Origin: SABI01 sp963677695 | Lineage (GTDB): Bacteria; Spirochaetota; Spirochaetia; Sphaerochaetales; Sphaerochaetaceae | NCBI GenBank assembly: GCA_963677695.2 | Contig: CAXXUJ010000001.1 | Coordinates: 558,001 to 622,000 of the forward strand | Direction of reading: 5' to 3' | Length of the DNA: 64,000 nucleotides | Shown here: in pieces, positions 1 to 6,576 of the stretch | Layout of the letters: each line of letters opens with the position of its first letter | Numbering within the stretch: the first letter of the stretch is position 1 | Translations under genes and position numbers: made by a program | The notes under the pieces: model-generated | What the model was told of the DNA's origin: nothing | Seen by the model: only the letters and a program-made list of their open reading frames with translations | The model's database searches: none

Positions 1-147
1 GCGGACTTCTCTGCGGCAGGCGGAATGATCCTGCTCGCAACGGGATTACGGATAGCTGACATCAAACCGTTTCCGGTTTTGAGTATGATCCCAGCCCTGA
101 TTCTTTCCATGCCCTTTACGGCCCTTTGGGAAAGGTTTTTCAGCTGA
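1..147 (+). CDS. DUF554 family membrane protein, C-terminal end (partial)
   Basis: Frame 1 is open from the window edge to a TGA at 145-147 and encodes 48 residues. They are strongly hydrophobic and contain MILLATGLRIADIK followed by a second membrane segment rich in M, I, L and P. This matches my recollection of the end of DUF554 (YdfK/YqgA-type) membrane proteins, which close with a GG-x-LLLATGLRI stretch and a final helix. The function of the family is not firmly established. The start lies outside the window, so length and operon context cannot be judged. Confidence 0.6.
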   Translation, partial: ADFSAAGGMILLATGLRIADIKPFPVLSMIPALILSMPFTALWERFFS

Positions 148-248
148 GTCGATACCATAAAGACAATCCTCTCGGATACTGTCTCCAGGATAATGGCTCA
201 CCAGAATTCATAGGAATGAATACGCCTCTTTGTATACCTACATCACAT

Positions 249-1484
249 TCACAGTGCAGTGAACGGAATAGCTATTTCTGTATCTGTGAGGTATCCGCTC
301 TCATCACCGAGATGAACGATGAGTCCATCTCCGATAGAGAGGGACGGATAGGTATCACGAAAGGCTCTGATTCCCAGCGTATCCTTTTTTTTCGGTCTCG
401 CAGTAGATTTCACTTCAATTGGGATGAATACCCCGTTCTGCTCGAGTAGTAAATCAATCTCAGCGCCGCCATGACTTCTCCAATGATATACTCCGACAGG
501 AGATTGCATCGCTGAAACAATCTTCAGGATCTCCATGACGACCATGGTCTCAACGGTACTTCCCCAGCGTGGATGGGAAGGGAGAGCTGATGGCGTTGAG
601 AGAAAGAGAGAATGGCACAGTAATCCGGTATCAGCAAAGTAGCCCTTGTTCTTTCTGCTCACTCTCTTCAGGACATTCCCGGAATAGGGAGGGAGCTCAA
701 TCCATTGGAACGATTGCTTCAAAATATCAAGCCACCGCCTGGCTGTCTGAGGGGTGATCCCTATATCTCTTCCCAATTGCGAGTAATTGATTTCCTGTGC
801 ACTGAGCGTACCGCATAATTTAAAAAACCTGGCAAACAGAGCAAGGTCCGAGATATCGGCCATGAGTCGAACATCCCGTTCGATATACGTCTGCACATAC
901 GAATCAAGAAATGCAGGAACTACTTCAAGAGGAAGCTCCTGTACTCCAGGGAGCTGTCCCCTGTACAGGCAGGTAAGGAGAGGCTCTTTTAACTGGCAAT
1001 CATATGTAGGCAGCGAATCGACCTTTCCCGTATGTATCACATGTTCCAGCCACCTTGTTCGGGGAGGGGTATCCAGGATCTCATCCAGGTTGAACGACAT
1101 CAGATTGACCACCACAGCACGCCCGGCAAGAGACTCAGAGATGGAATTGAGAATTCCCCATTGCTGCGATCCGCTCAGAATATACCTACCGGGGGTTCGA
1201 TCTTTATCCACGAGCCTTTTCAATACAGGAACCAATTGGGGTGCATACTGTATCTCATCGAGAAAAAGGGGCCCCGGATTGTTTTTAAAGAATAGTTCAG
1301 GTTCAGACCGGGCATTTCCCACATCAGTAAGCGGATCAAAAACTATAGTTGTATGACTCTCCGCGAATAGATGTTCAATGAGTGTTGATTTGCCTACCTG
1401 ACGGGCTCCGGTGAGCACAACGACTGGAAAATGCGCGCTGTACAGAGAGATTTTCTCTTGTTGCGACCTGACTCTATACCTCAT
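249..1484 (-). CDS. ATPase A: AAA_14/DUF4143-type ATP-binding protein
   Basis: The 411-residue protein has a P-loop GARQVGKST at about residues 26-34 and a Walker B LFLDEIQ near 74-79. A winged-helix-like middle follows, then a C-terminal DUF4143-like region containing EIDLLLE and IPIEVKS, the D...ExK pattern of PD-(D/E)XK folds. Biochemical function of this widespread family is unknown. I chose ATG 1484 over the in-frame ATGs at 1529/1532, which lie inside a 14-bp inverted repeat and upstream of the -10 box. A TATAAT 7 nt before ATG 1484 and the lack of a Shine-Dalgarno sequence suggest a leaderless message. It is monocistronic. Of the four ATPases here, A and C keep the nuclease-like residues. 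Confidence 0.85.
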   Translation of the reverse strand: MRYRVRSQQEKISLYSAHFPVVVLTGARQVGKSTLIEHLFAESHTTIVFDPLTDVGNARSEPELFFKNNPGPLFLDEIQYAPQLVPVLKRLVDKDRTPGRYILSGSQQWGILNSISESLAGRAVVVNLMSFNLDEILDTPPRTRWLEHVIHTGKVDSLPTYDCQLKEPLLTCLYRGQLPGVQELPLEVVPAFLDSYVQTYIERDVRLMADISDLALFARFFKLCGTLSAQEINYSQLGRDIGITPQTARRWLDILKQSFQWIELPPYSGNVLKRVSRKNKGYFADTGLLCHSLFLSTPSALPSHPRWGSTVETMVVMEILKIVSAMQSPVGVYHWRSHGGAEIDLLLEQNGVFIPIEVKSTARPKKKDTLGIRAFRDTYPSLSIGDGLIVHLGDESGYLTDTEIAIPFTAL

Positions 1485-1491
1485 ATGTAGT

Positions 1492-1520
1492 ATTATAATC
1501 CGATTTACCTTGAAAATCAA
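1492..1520 (-). promoter_or_regulatory. Promoter of ATPase A, probably leaderless
   Basis: On the minus strand a TTGATT (1515-1520) is separated by 17 nt from a perfect TATAAT (1492-1497), and the ATG follows 7 nt later. Transcription would start at or next to the initiation codon. One arm of the flanking inverted repeat fills the spacer. Confidence 0.6.
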
Positions 1521-1549
1521 TGACTGCATCATCAGTTTTCAAGGTAAAT
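1503..1549. repeat. 14-bp perfect inverted repeat at the ATPase A promoter
   Basis: ATTTACCTTGAAAA (1503-1516) is matched by its exact reverse complement at 1536-1549, with a 19-nt spacer. One arm sits between the -35 and -10 boxes and the other sits just upstream of the -35. The placement suggests an operator, possibly autoregulatory. No second copy was noticed in the window. Confidence 0.75.
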
Positions 1550-1897
1550 GATCTCATCCTGCCTATCTAACCAACGTTAGAGGATATTCTCTGATCGTCA
1601 TGCACGGGAACATAAGGATGCAGACAAGTGTGTGAAGTGGAAAAATCCAATTTTTTCTGCTGGACACGAAGCAGTTTCAGGGTGCTTTCGATATTTAGAT
1701 ATGAGAGATCAAGAGATGGCGGCAGGGATAACAGTATTTCCCGTTTTGTGCACTCTACCGGTCAGGTCAAACATAGGGTACGGCATCATGGCTGATTTCT
1801 TGTAATCATATAGCCTGAGTGATATATTATGTACGAGACTGTTCACATGACTTGCCTGGTTTGCGAGCAAGTTTTACAGTATCAAGAGGAACTGGAT
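1550..1897. other. Intergenic, no gene seen
   Basis: The stretch between ATPase A and the ART-like gene shows no convincing coding potential, hairpin or RNA gene. An in-frame extension of the downstream gene to ATG 1829 is possible but has no ribosome-binding site. Confidence 0.4.
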
Positions 1898-2647
1898 ATG
1901 CAGAAGGATGAAATAAAGAATTATATCGAAGCTTTCAAAAAGAGGACGCAGACAATTTGCAAATCAAAAGAATCTGCTGCATCTTATCTTATTAAGGCAG
2001 GAATACATACGAGTTCTGGGAACCTCACAGAAAATTATTCACAAAAGAAATGGTGTATGTACTCAAGGAAAATTTCTCCTATCATCGGATTCCATGGCTG
2101 CTCAACGCAGGTGAGGGAAAAGATTCTATCAGGTGACGATGAGCTGAAGGCAAGTTCAAATGATTATGACTGGCTCGGTCCTGGAATGTATTTCTGGGAG
2201 AATAATTACGATCGAGCCAAGGCCTGGTCTCAAGCAAATTTTGGAAATGATGCGGCTGTTCTTGGAGCAATTATCGATCTGGGAAATTGTCTTGATTTTC
2301 TGGAGTCAAAATATCTCTCTCTTCTACGTCCAGCTTATCAGAGATTGAAGAGGCTAAGTGAGAAAGCTGACTTTGCAATGCCTGTGAACAGAGATGCAGC
2401 GGGAAACTCAGATAAAATTGTTAGACGTCTCGATTGTGCGGTGATAAAAATGATTCATGAGGATATCGAGGAATCAGGATGCTTGCCTTTTGATAGTGTC
2501 CGAGGCGTTTTCTGGGAGGGGTCTTCTCCGTATGAAGGGGAAATGTTCAAGGAACAGAACCATATCCAGCTCAGTATCATGAATTCGAATTGTATAAAAG
2601 GATATTTCAGACCCAGACAACTGAATCCCAATAGGACAAACCCATGA
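1898..2647 (+). CDS. ADP-ribosyltransferase-like protein (DUF3990-like)
   Basis: The protein has 249 residues from ATG 1898, preceded by GAGGAA at suitable distance. An alternative ATG at 1829 adds 23 residues, including CLVC, but has no ribosome-binding site. The N-terminal helical part (YLIKAGIHTSSGNLTENY) precedes IIGFHGCS at about 63-69, WLGPGMYFWENN near 93-103 and NHIQLSI close to the end. The order His, Tyr, then Gln/Glu resembles the H-Y-[EQ] core of PARP/DUF3990-type ADP-ribosyltransferase folds. Family placement is from memory of the motifs, and activity is inferred. It stands alone, convergent with a VapBC pair, in an accessory region, so a toxin or defence effector role is possible. 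Confidence 0.5.
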   Translation: MQKDEIKNYIEAFKKRTQTICKSKESAASYLIKAGIHTSSGNLTENYSQKKWCMYSRKISPIIGFHGCSTQVREKILSGDDELKASSNDYDWLGPGMYFWENNYDRAKAWSQANFGNDAAVLGAIIDLGNCLDFLESKYLSLLRPAYQRLKRLSEKADFAMPVNRDAAGNSDKIVRRLDCAVIKMIHEDIEESGCLPFDSVRGVFWEGSSPYEGEMFKEQNHIQLSIMNSNCIKGYFRPRQLNPNRTNP

Positions 2648-2726
2648 CCGAGGTGTACGTTGGAAAAACGTATTACGGGTAACCATGCAAGATGAAATAG
2701 AGGTTCAGAATATGCGATGGAACTTC

Positions 2727-3125
2727 CTAGGCTGACCAATTCTCTATATCCAATCCCTTGATCCTTGAAAAATGCTTCTCATTGTTCGTCACAAGAATAA
2801 GGTTATGGGCCAAGGCCGTCGAAGCGATAAGGAGATCCAGATCATCAAGAACGGTTCCCAATCGCTGTTGAGAGACCTTCAATTCCCCGAACACATCCAT
2901 CACCGCAGGAGTGAAGGGGATGATGGGAAATATTTCAGATATCCTATAGACTCTGGCGAGGTTCTTCTCTACATGTTGTGATTTCCTCGCGCCATAGATA
3001 AGTTCGCCATAGGTTATAACAGAAATCGATTTCGGTGAAGAACGTCTCAGATGGAATTCAGCATTCACCTTCTCATGTCCCTTGAGACTGTAGATGATCA
3101 TATCGGTATCAATCAAATAGTTCAT
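2727..3125 (-). CDS. VapC/FitB-type PIN-domain toxin
   Basis: This 132-residue PIN-domain protein has D6 and D8 in MNYLIDTDMIIYS, E41 in TYGELIYG, the acidic DDLDLLIA (D94, D95, D97) and a terminal TNN. These are the metal-binding residues of VapC-type RNases, which usually cleave tRNA or rRNA. I start at M at 3125 because the open frame upstream belongs to the antitoxin region and gives no PIN-like sequence. The gene overlaps the antitoxin by 17 bp, a translational-coupling layout. The target RNA is unknown. Confidence 0.88.
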   Translation of the reverse strand: MNYLIDTDMIIYSLKGHEKVNAEFHLRRSSPKSISVITYGELIYGARKSQHVEKNLARVYRISEIFPIIPFTPAVMDVFGELKVSQQRLGTVLDDLDLLIASTALAHNLILVTNNEKHFSRIKGLDIENWSA

Positions 3126-3402
3126 CTGCCTCTCCGAATCGGTGGTTCTTTGAACCCTTTGAGTTTTTCCGCCCCTTCCTGATCTCATCAATGATAGCAT
3201 CTGCATCTCTCTCATCATCCCAGCTCCCGGCTAACTGCAGAAACTCATCTGTAGGATTCGGCCTGCTCATCCCCGGCATAGATAGATACGTCTCAAGGAT
3301 GTGAACCACTTCCTGACTTATCGATCTTCTCTCGTGGGATGCTAGCTTTCTGATGGATTCATACAATGAGTCATCTATATCTTTCACCTGCAGATTTGCC
3401 AT
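3109..3402 (-). CDS. FitA/VapB-type ribbon-helix-helix antitoxin
   Basis: The protein has 97 residues from ATG 3402, which has AGGAGGT at good spacing. MANLQVKDIDDSLYESIRKL followed by ISQEVVHILETYL is the Arc/FitA-like ribbon-helix-helix fold that binds the operator as a dimer. The basic and acidic C-terminal half would wrap the toxin. It is upstream of and overlaps the PIN toxin, the usual antitoxin-first order, and is probably autorepressed through the repeats at 3434-3462. Confidence 0.85.
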   Translation of the reverse strand: MANLQVKDIDDSLYESIRKLASHERRSISQEVVHILETYLSMPGMSRPNPTDEFLQLAGSWDDERDADAIIDEIRKGRKNSKGSKNHRFGEADELFD

Positions 3403-3433
3403 ACCTTGCACCTCCTGTCCTATCATACACCAC

Positions 3434-3462
3434 TTCATGCATTTTGCATATTATTTCATGCA
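3434..3462. promoter_or_regulatory. Probable operator of the VapBC-type pair
   Basis: TTCATGCA occurs at 3434-3441 and again at 3455-3462, exactly 21 bp (two helical turns) apart. A TGCAT at 3445-3449 makes an inverted repeat with each copy. The array lies 32-60 bp upstream of the antitoxin start, the expected position for binding by ribbon-helix-helix dimers. Confidence 0.6.
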
Positions 3463-3554
3463 AGAGCTATCCTAGCCACATAAAAACCAACTGCCAGACC
3501 TTAAGGAAGCATAGGAGAATATCAAATAGTGTTTTCAGGACAGTTTTCTGATGT

Positions 3555-3589
3555 ATAGTAACGCCAGTTATCATAACCACGGTTACTAT
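3555..3589. repeat. Dispersed palindromic element, copy 1
   Basis: The arms ATAGTAAC (3555-3562) and GTTACTAT (3582-3589) flank an inner GTTATCATAAC palindrome. It matches the element directly upstream of ATPase C (16939-16977) at most positions and a diverged copy at 12881-12914. Downstream, AAAGGAGAGAAATCTATAG resembles the ATPase C leader, but the ATG is gone, so this may be the orphaned leader of a lost ATPase gene. Confidence 0.65.
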
Positions 3590-3629
3590 TACTAAAGGAG
3601 AGAAATCTATAGGTGGACCTGGAGGCATC

Positions 3630-3723
3630 AGAACATGTTTCATGCCCTTCAGGGAAACATTTCACTGACTCTTTCCTCTTCATAAGGAAACTTTTATATA
3701 ATTATTTCCCTCTCACAAGGAAA
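3630..3723 (-). pseudogene. 5' remnant of a second ATPase B-like gene
   Basis: Read on the minus strand, ATG 3683 opens MKRKESVKCFPEGHETCSD, which aligns without gaps to the N-terminus of ATPase B (MKRKDLTLCILDGQETFSL). Upstream, two 19-bp palindromes at 3672-3690 and 3705-3723 match the two at ATPase B (5980-5998, 6013-6031), each with one mismatch and the same 33-bp offset. Similarity fades after about 18 codons, and no P-loop follows. The -10 box is degraded. I read this as the leftover promoter and first codons of a deleted paralogue. Confidence 0.7.
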
Positions 3724-3838
3724 GAAGAGATTCATCAAGTACTGAGCTCACTGTCTGAGCAGAGAATAACGATGTTTCAAAGCCCCACATCTGTGGTAGA
3801 CTACTCTCGTATAGAAGGAAAAAACAGAGAGGTATGCT

Positions 3839-4681
3839 ATGTTGATGAACCTGAACGAACTCTTCTCCCTGATAAAAGAAACGAACAGCGCAGTCGGCGC
3901 ATTCAATGTCTACAATCTCGAGACGATCCGAGGGGTATTCGAAGGCGCTCAAGAGGCAGATTGCCCGGTCATCCTCGCCTTCGGCGAGAAATACCTTGAG
4001 AACATGAGTCCCGACCTGGTATACAGTGCGGTAAACCATTACGCACAGAAAACCGGTGTTCCTTCAACACTCCATCTCGATCACTGCAAAGATACTTCGG
4101 TACTGTACAATGCAATCAGATCAGGATTCACTTCGGTGATGTATGACGGCTCTACCCTCCCATTTGAAGAGAATATAGCGAACACGGCAGAGGTCGTCAG
4201 GTTTGCCCATGCCTGCGGTGTCTCTGTAGAAGCAGAGCTCGGGTCTCTCGCAGCAGGAACAGCCAGTCACGAAGGTTCTGCCTCTGATATCGAGATGTAC
4301 ACGAATCCCGAGGAAGCTGAAGAATTCGTCAGAAAAACCGGAGTCGATGCTCTCGCTGTTTCTATCGGTACGGTACACGGAAGGTACAAGGGAACACCGA
4401 ATATCAGAGTCGATATCCTTAAAGCGATACATGATCGGGTCGATGTTCCCCTTGTACTCCACGGAGGCTCGGGAACACCGGAAGATATCGTAAAAGAATG
4501 CATACGGAACGGTATCAGAAAGATCAACGTCAACACCGAGATATCGAGGAGTGCGGTCGATGGGATCAGAAAGCTGCTGAATGATGATCCCGATGTACAC
4601 CTTGCAGATATCTCACTGAACGAAATCGAATCTGTCCGTGATGCGGTAGATTCGTATGCCTCCCTCTTTTATCGAGTGTGA
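3839..4681 (+). CDS. Class II fructose/tagatose-bisphosphate aldolase family
   Basis: This 280-residue zinc aldolase has the class II features in order: FNVYN near 22, LHLDHC with catalytic D81 and zinc ligand H82, EAELG near 131, GTVHGRY with H180, LHGGSGTP with H208, and KINVNTE. The family reversibly cleaves ketose bisphosphates to DHAP and an aldehyde; fructose, tagatose and related substrates cannot be told apart here. The start follows AGAGAGG by 6 nt. It is an isolated gene, preceded by ATPase remnants, so its promoter may be recent or borrowed. Confidence 0.88.
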   Translation: MLMNLNELFSLIKETNSAVGAFNVYNLETIRGVFEGAQEADCPVILAFGEKYLENMSPDLVYSAVNHYAQKTGVPSTLHLDHCKDTSVLYNAIRSGFTSVMYDGSTLPFEENIANTAEVVRFAHACGVSVEAELGSLAAGTASHEGSASDIEMYTNPEEAEEFVRKTGVDALAVSIGTVHGRYKGTPNIRVDILKAIHDRVDVPLVLHGGSGTPEDIVKECIRNGIRKINVNTEISRSAVDGIRKLLNDDPDVHLADISLNEIESVRDAVDSYASLFYRV

Positions 4682-4694
4682 CATGGAAAGAAGA

Positions 4695-4716
4695 GATTCA
4701 GTATTGTAACTGAATC
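4695..4716. terminator. Hairpin between the convergent aldolase and ATPase B genes
   Basis: GATTCAGT and ACTGAATC form a perfect 8-bp stem around a 6-nt loop, midway between two convergent stop codons. No clear T-run follows, so terminator function is only likely. Confidence 0.4.
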
Positions 4717-4737
4717 GTATATCGAAGGGGTGTCTCC

Positions 4738-5991
4738 TTACCAGTCACCTGACAATACGTGTGAACCTTCAATCTGCTCATCACAATCGAGGATATCGCT
4801 GTCCATAACAACGAGTGATCTCTCACGCTTAGAACCGAAACACTTCTCGAAGTGCAGAAAACCTCTCATCTCTCTTTCTTTGTTTCCTTCATTGAGTTCA
4901 TAACAGACTTGAACCAGACGGTTCTCACAGACAAAATCAACTTCCGCATCGGTATCACTGAAATATGAGAGCTCAGCACCGCCGGCATTGAGATGGACGT
5001 AGACAGCATTCTCCAGAAGTTTTCCGAAATCAGATTGGGACCCCCGACGCACTTCATACAACCCGTTATCGATCAGATATATTTTCTGCCTTGCCTGTTT
5101 CCCTGAACTGCCGAATTTCTCAACCAGATGAAAAAATCCTGTATCCGTCAGATAACCGAGGTAGGTATACAGAGTATCCTTGGAAACCTTGAAGCCCATG
5201 CTCTTAAGATCATTATACCAGGCATGCAGGCTGATATGCTTTGTGAATGACTTGATCGATTTGTTGAGCAGCTGCCCCATCAGAGGAACGTTCTGTACCT
5301 GATTTTTTTCTATCACATCACGAAGCAGCATGGTGTCCAGGTAACTGTTTAAAAGGAGTTTCTTTGTTTCAATCGAGGGGGAAAGAACCACTTCGGGAAA
5401 TCCACCCAACCTCAGATATTCTTCTGTCAGCCTTCTGAGTGCTGCCCGTCTCCTTTGAAGAGATTCCGGTTTTACCTCAAACTGCCTGAATCTTAAAAAT
5501 TCCTTGAAACTGAGCGGGTATATGATGATCTCAACTGTCTTCCCTCTCAGTCGTGATGCTATGTCGCGGCTGAACAGCGAGGCAGAAGAACCGGTGACAA
5601 AGATCTGGTACTGTTTATTCTGGAGGTATCTCAAACCTTTTTCAAAGTCCTCAACTTCCTGAATTTCATCGAACATAAAAATCGGTTTTCTACCGGGAAA
5701 CAGTTCATAATAGAGGGTCGGAAGCAGTTCAAAATCTCGTACAGTGAAATCGGAAAGCGTAGATTCACTGAAATCAAGGAAAACCACCCATTCGTCAGAA
5801 ATCTTCATCTCCTGTGCTATCTGTTTGAGATACATCGTCTTTCCTGAACGCCTCACTCCAGATATCGTGATAATCTTTAATAATTCGGTCGAAAGCGAGA
5901 AATCCCATGAAACATCGCGTGTGAGCGGGTGTTTCAAAGAAAACGTTTCCTGTCCATCAAGGATACAAAGTGTAAGATCTTTCCTTTTCAT
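4738..5991 (-). CDS. ATPase B: AAA_14/DUF4143-type ATP-binding protein
   Basis: The 417-residue protein has Walker A GVRRSGKT at 45-52 and Walker B PIFMFDEIQE near 103-112. A winged-helix region follows, then a C-terminal DUF4143-like domain with AEVDFVCE. Its ExK position reads VQVCYELNE, so the nuclease-like motif is degenerate. I start at ATG 5991. It lies 6 nt after a perfect TATAAT and inside the second promoter palindrome; the longer open frame would pass through the promoter. There is no Shine-Dalgarno sequence, so the message is probably leaderless. Family function is unknown. A truncated sibling lies at 3630-3723. Confidence 0.85.
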   Translation of the reverse strand: MKRKDLTLCILDGQETFSLKHPLTRDVSWDFSLSTELLKIITISGVRRSGKTMYLKQIAQEMKISDEWVVFLDFSESTLSDFTVRDFELLPTLYYELFPGRKPIFMFDEIQEVEDFEKGLRYLQNKQYQIFVTGSSASLFSRDIASRLRGKTVEIIIYPLSFKEFLRFRQFEVKPESLQRRRAALRRLTEEYLRLGGFPEVVLSPSIETKKLLLNSYLDTMLLRDVIEKNQVQNVPLMGQLLNKSIKSFTKHISLHAWYNDLKSMGFKVSKDTLYTYLGYLTDTGFFHLVEKFGSSGKQARQKIYLIDNGLYEVRRGSQSDFGKLLENAVYVHLNAGGAELSYFSDTDAEVDFVCENRLVQVCYELNEGNKEREMRGFLHFEKCFGSKRERSLVVMDSDILDCDEQIEGSHVLSGDW

Positions 5992-6031
5992 AAGGAAATT
6001 ATATCCCACTTCTTTCCTTGTGACAAGGAAA
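5980..6031 (-). promoter_or_regulatory. ATPase B promoter with two 19-bp palindromes
   Basis: On the minus strand TTGTCA (6021-6026) stands 17 nt from TATAAT (5998-6003), and ATG follows 6 nt later. Palindrome 1 (TTTCCTT-N5-AAGGAAA, 6013-6031) covers the -35 box. Palindrome 2 (5980-5998) has the same arms and covers the start codon. The two are offset by 33 bp, about three helical turns. Binding at both would block polymerase and start-site clearance. Confidence 0.75.
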
Positions 6032-6064
6032 CTATCACTTGCAGGATTAACATCCTCCTGTCTG

Positions 6065-6397
6065 TTACATCTTAATAAAATCTTCTCTATAGGGGGTGAA
6101 CACGTCCAGAAGAACACCCTTTTCAAGACAGAGGGTGCCGTGCTGTACATTCGGGTCGAAGAGAATCGTATCCCCCTTGCTCACCCTCACCGGTTTTCCG
6201 TCGATCGTGAATTCAAAGGAACCTTCAAGAACATAGGTCAGCTGGGTGTGAACGTGAGAGTGCACGCTCCCCACTCCTCCCTTCTCAAAATGGACTTCCA
6301 CAGGCATGAGAGAGGTGTTGTATGCCAGTATCTTTCGTGAAACTCCCTCCCCTACACTCTCAACCTTCGCTTCTTCTGACCGCAGTACTGTGCTCAT
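6065..6397 (-). CDS. Small single-domain cupin protein
   Basis: This 110-residue protein is a single cupin barrel. Motif 1 is HSHVHTQLTYVLEG at 46-59 with likely metal ligands H46, H48 and Q52; motif 2 is GDTILFDPNVQHG with H86. Such proteins bind a metal and often a sugar or sugar acid, or act as sensors or isomerases; a specific reaction cannot be assigned. The start follows AAAGGATG. The adjacent LytS-type kinase gene is divergent, and a 7-bp inverted repeat lies over the gene's start region. Confidence 0.75.
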   Translation of the reverse strand: MSTVLRSEEAKVESVGEGVSRKILAYNTSLMPVEVHFEKGGVGSVHSHVHTQLTYVLEGSFEFTIDGKPVRVSKGDTILFDPNVQHGTLCLEKGVLLDVFTPYREDFIKM

Positions 6398-6430
6398 CTG
6401 ATCATCCTTTCTCTGTGAATATTTGATCAG
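6398..6430. promoter_or_regulatory. Inverted repeat in the cupin/kinase divergent region
   Basis: CTGATCA (6398-6404) and TGATCAG (6424-6430) are perfect complements 19 nt apart, directly upstream of the cupin start. It is a candidate operator; the regulator is unknown. Confidence 0.35.
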
Positions 6431-6521
6431 TATGAGTAGATGGCATCAGGAATTGCAACAGAAGATTTCATTCTTTCCTATTCCTCTCTTCTCTTTGTTC
6501 ACAGGAATATTCACTCTTTTC

Positions 6522-6550
6522 TTGACGGGACACTTTCCATCCCGTACCAT
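6522..6550 (+). promoter_or_regulatory. Promoter of the LytS/YesN-type two-component operon
   Basis: TTGACG (6522-6527), a 17-nt spacer and TACCAT (6545-6550) form a plausible sigma-70 promoter. The spacer contains an inverted repeat, ACGGGA and TCCCGT. Transcription would begin near 6557, just before the AGGAGG ribosome-binding site at 6564-6569. Confidence 0.5.
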
Positions 6551-6576
6551 TTTTTACAGAAACAGGAGGCGGTCCT

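Noticed and set aside
787..1356. 189-codon open frame opposite ATPase A
   Set aside because: Antisense shadow of a gene with clear Walker motifs.
3613..3999. 128-codon plus-strand open frame before the aldolase
   Set aside because: Its translated similarity to another plus-strand frame at 5744-6340 comes from both being antisense to ATPase B-type leaders; the coding sense is the minus strand.
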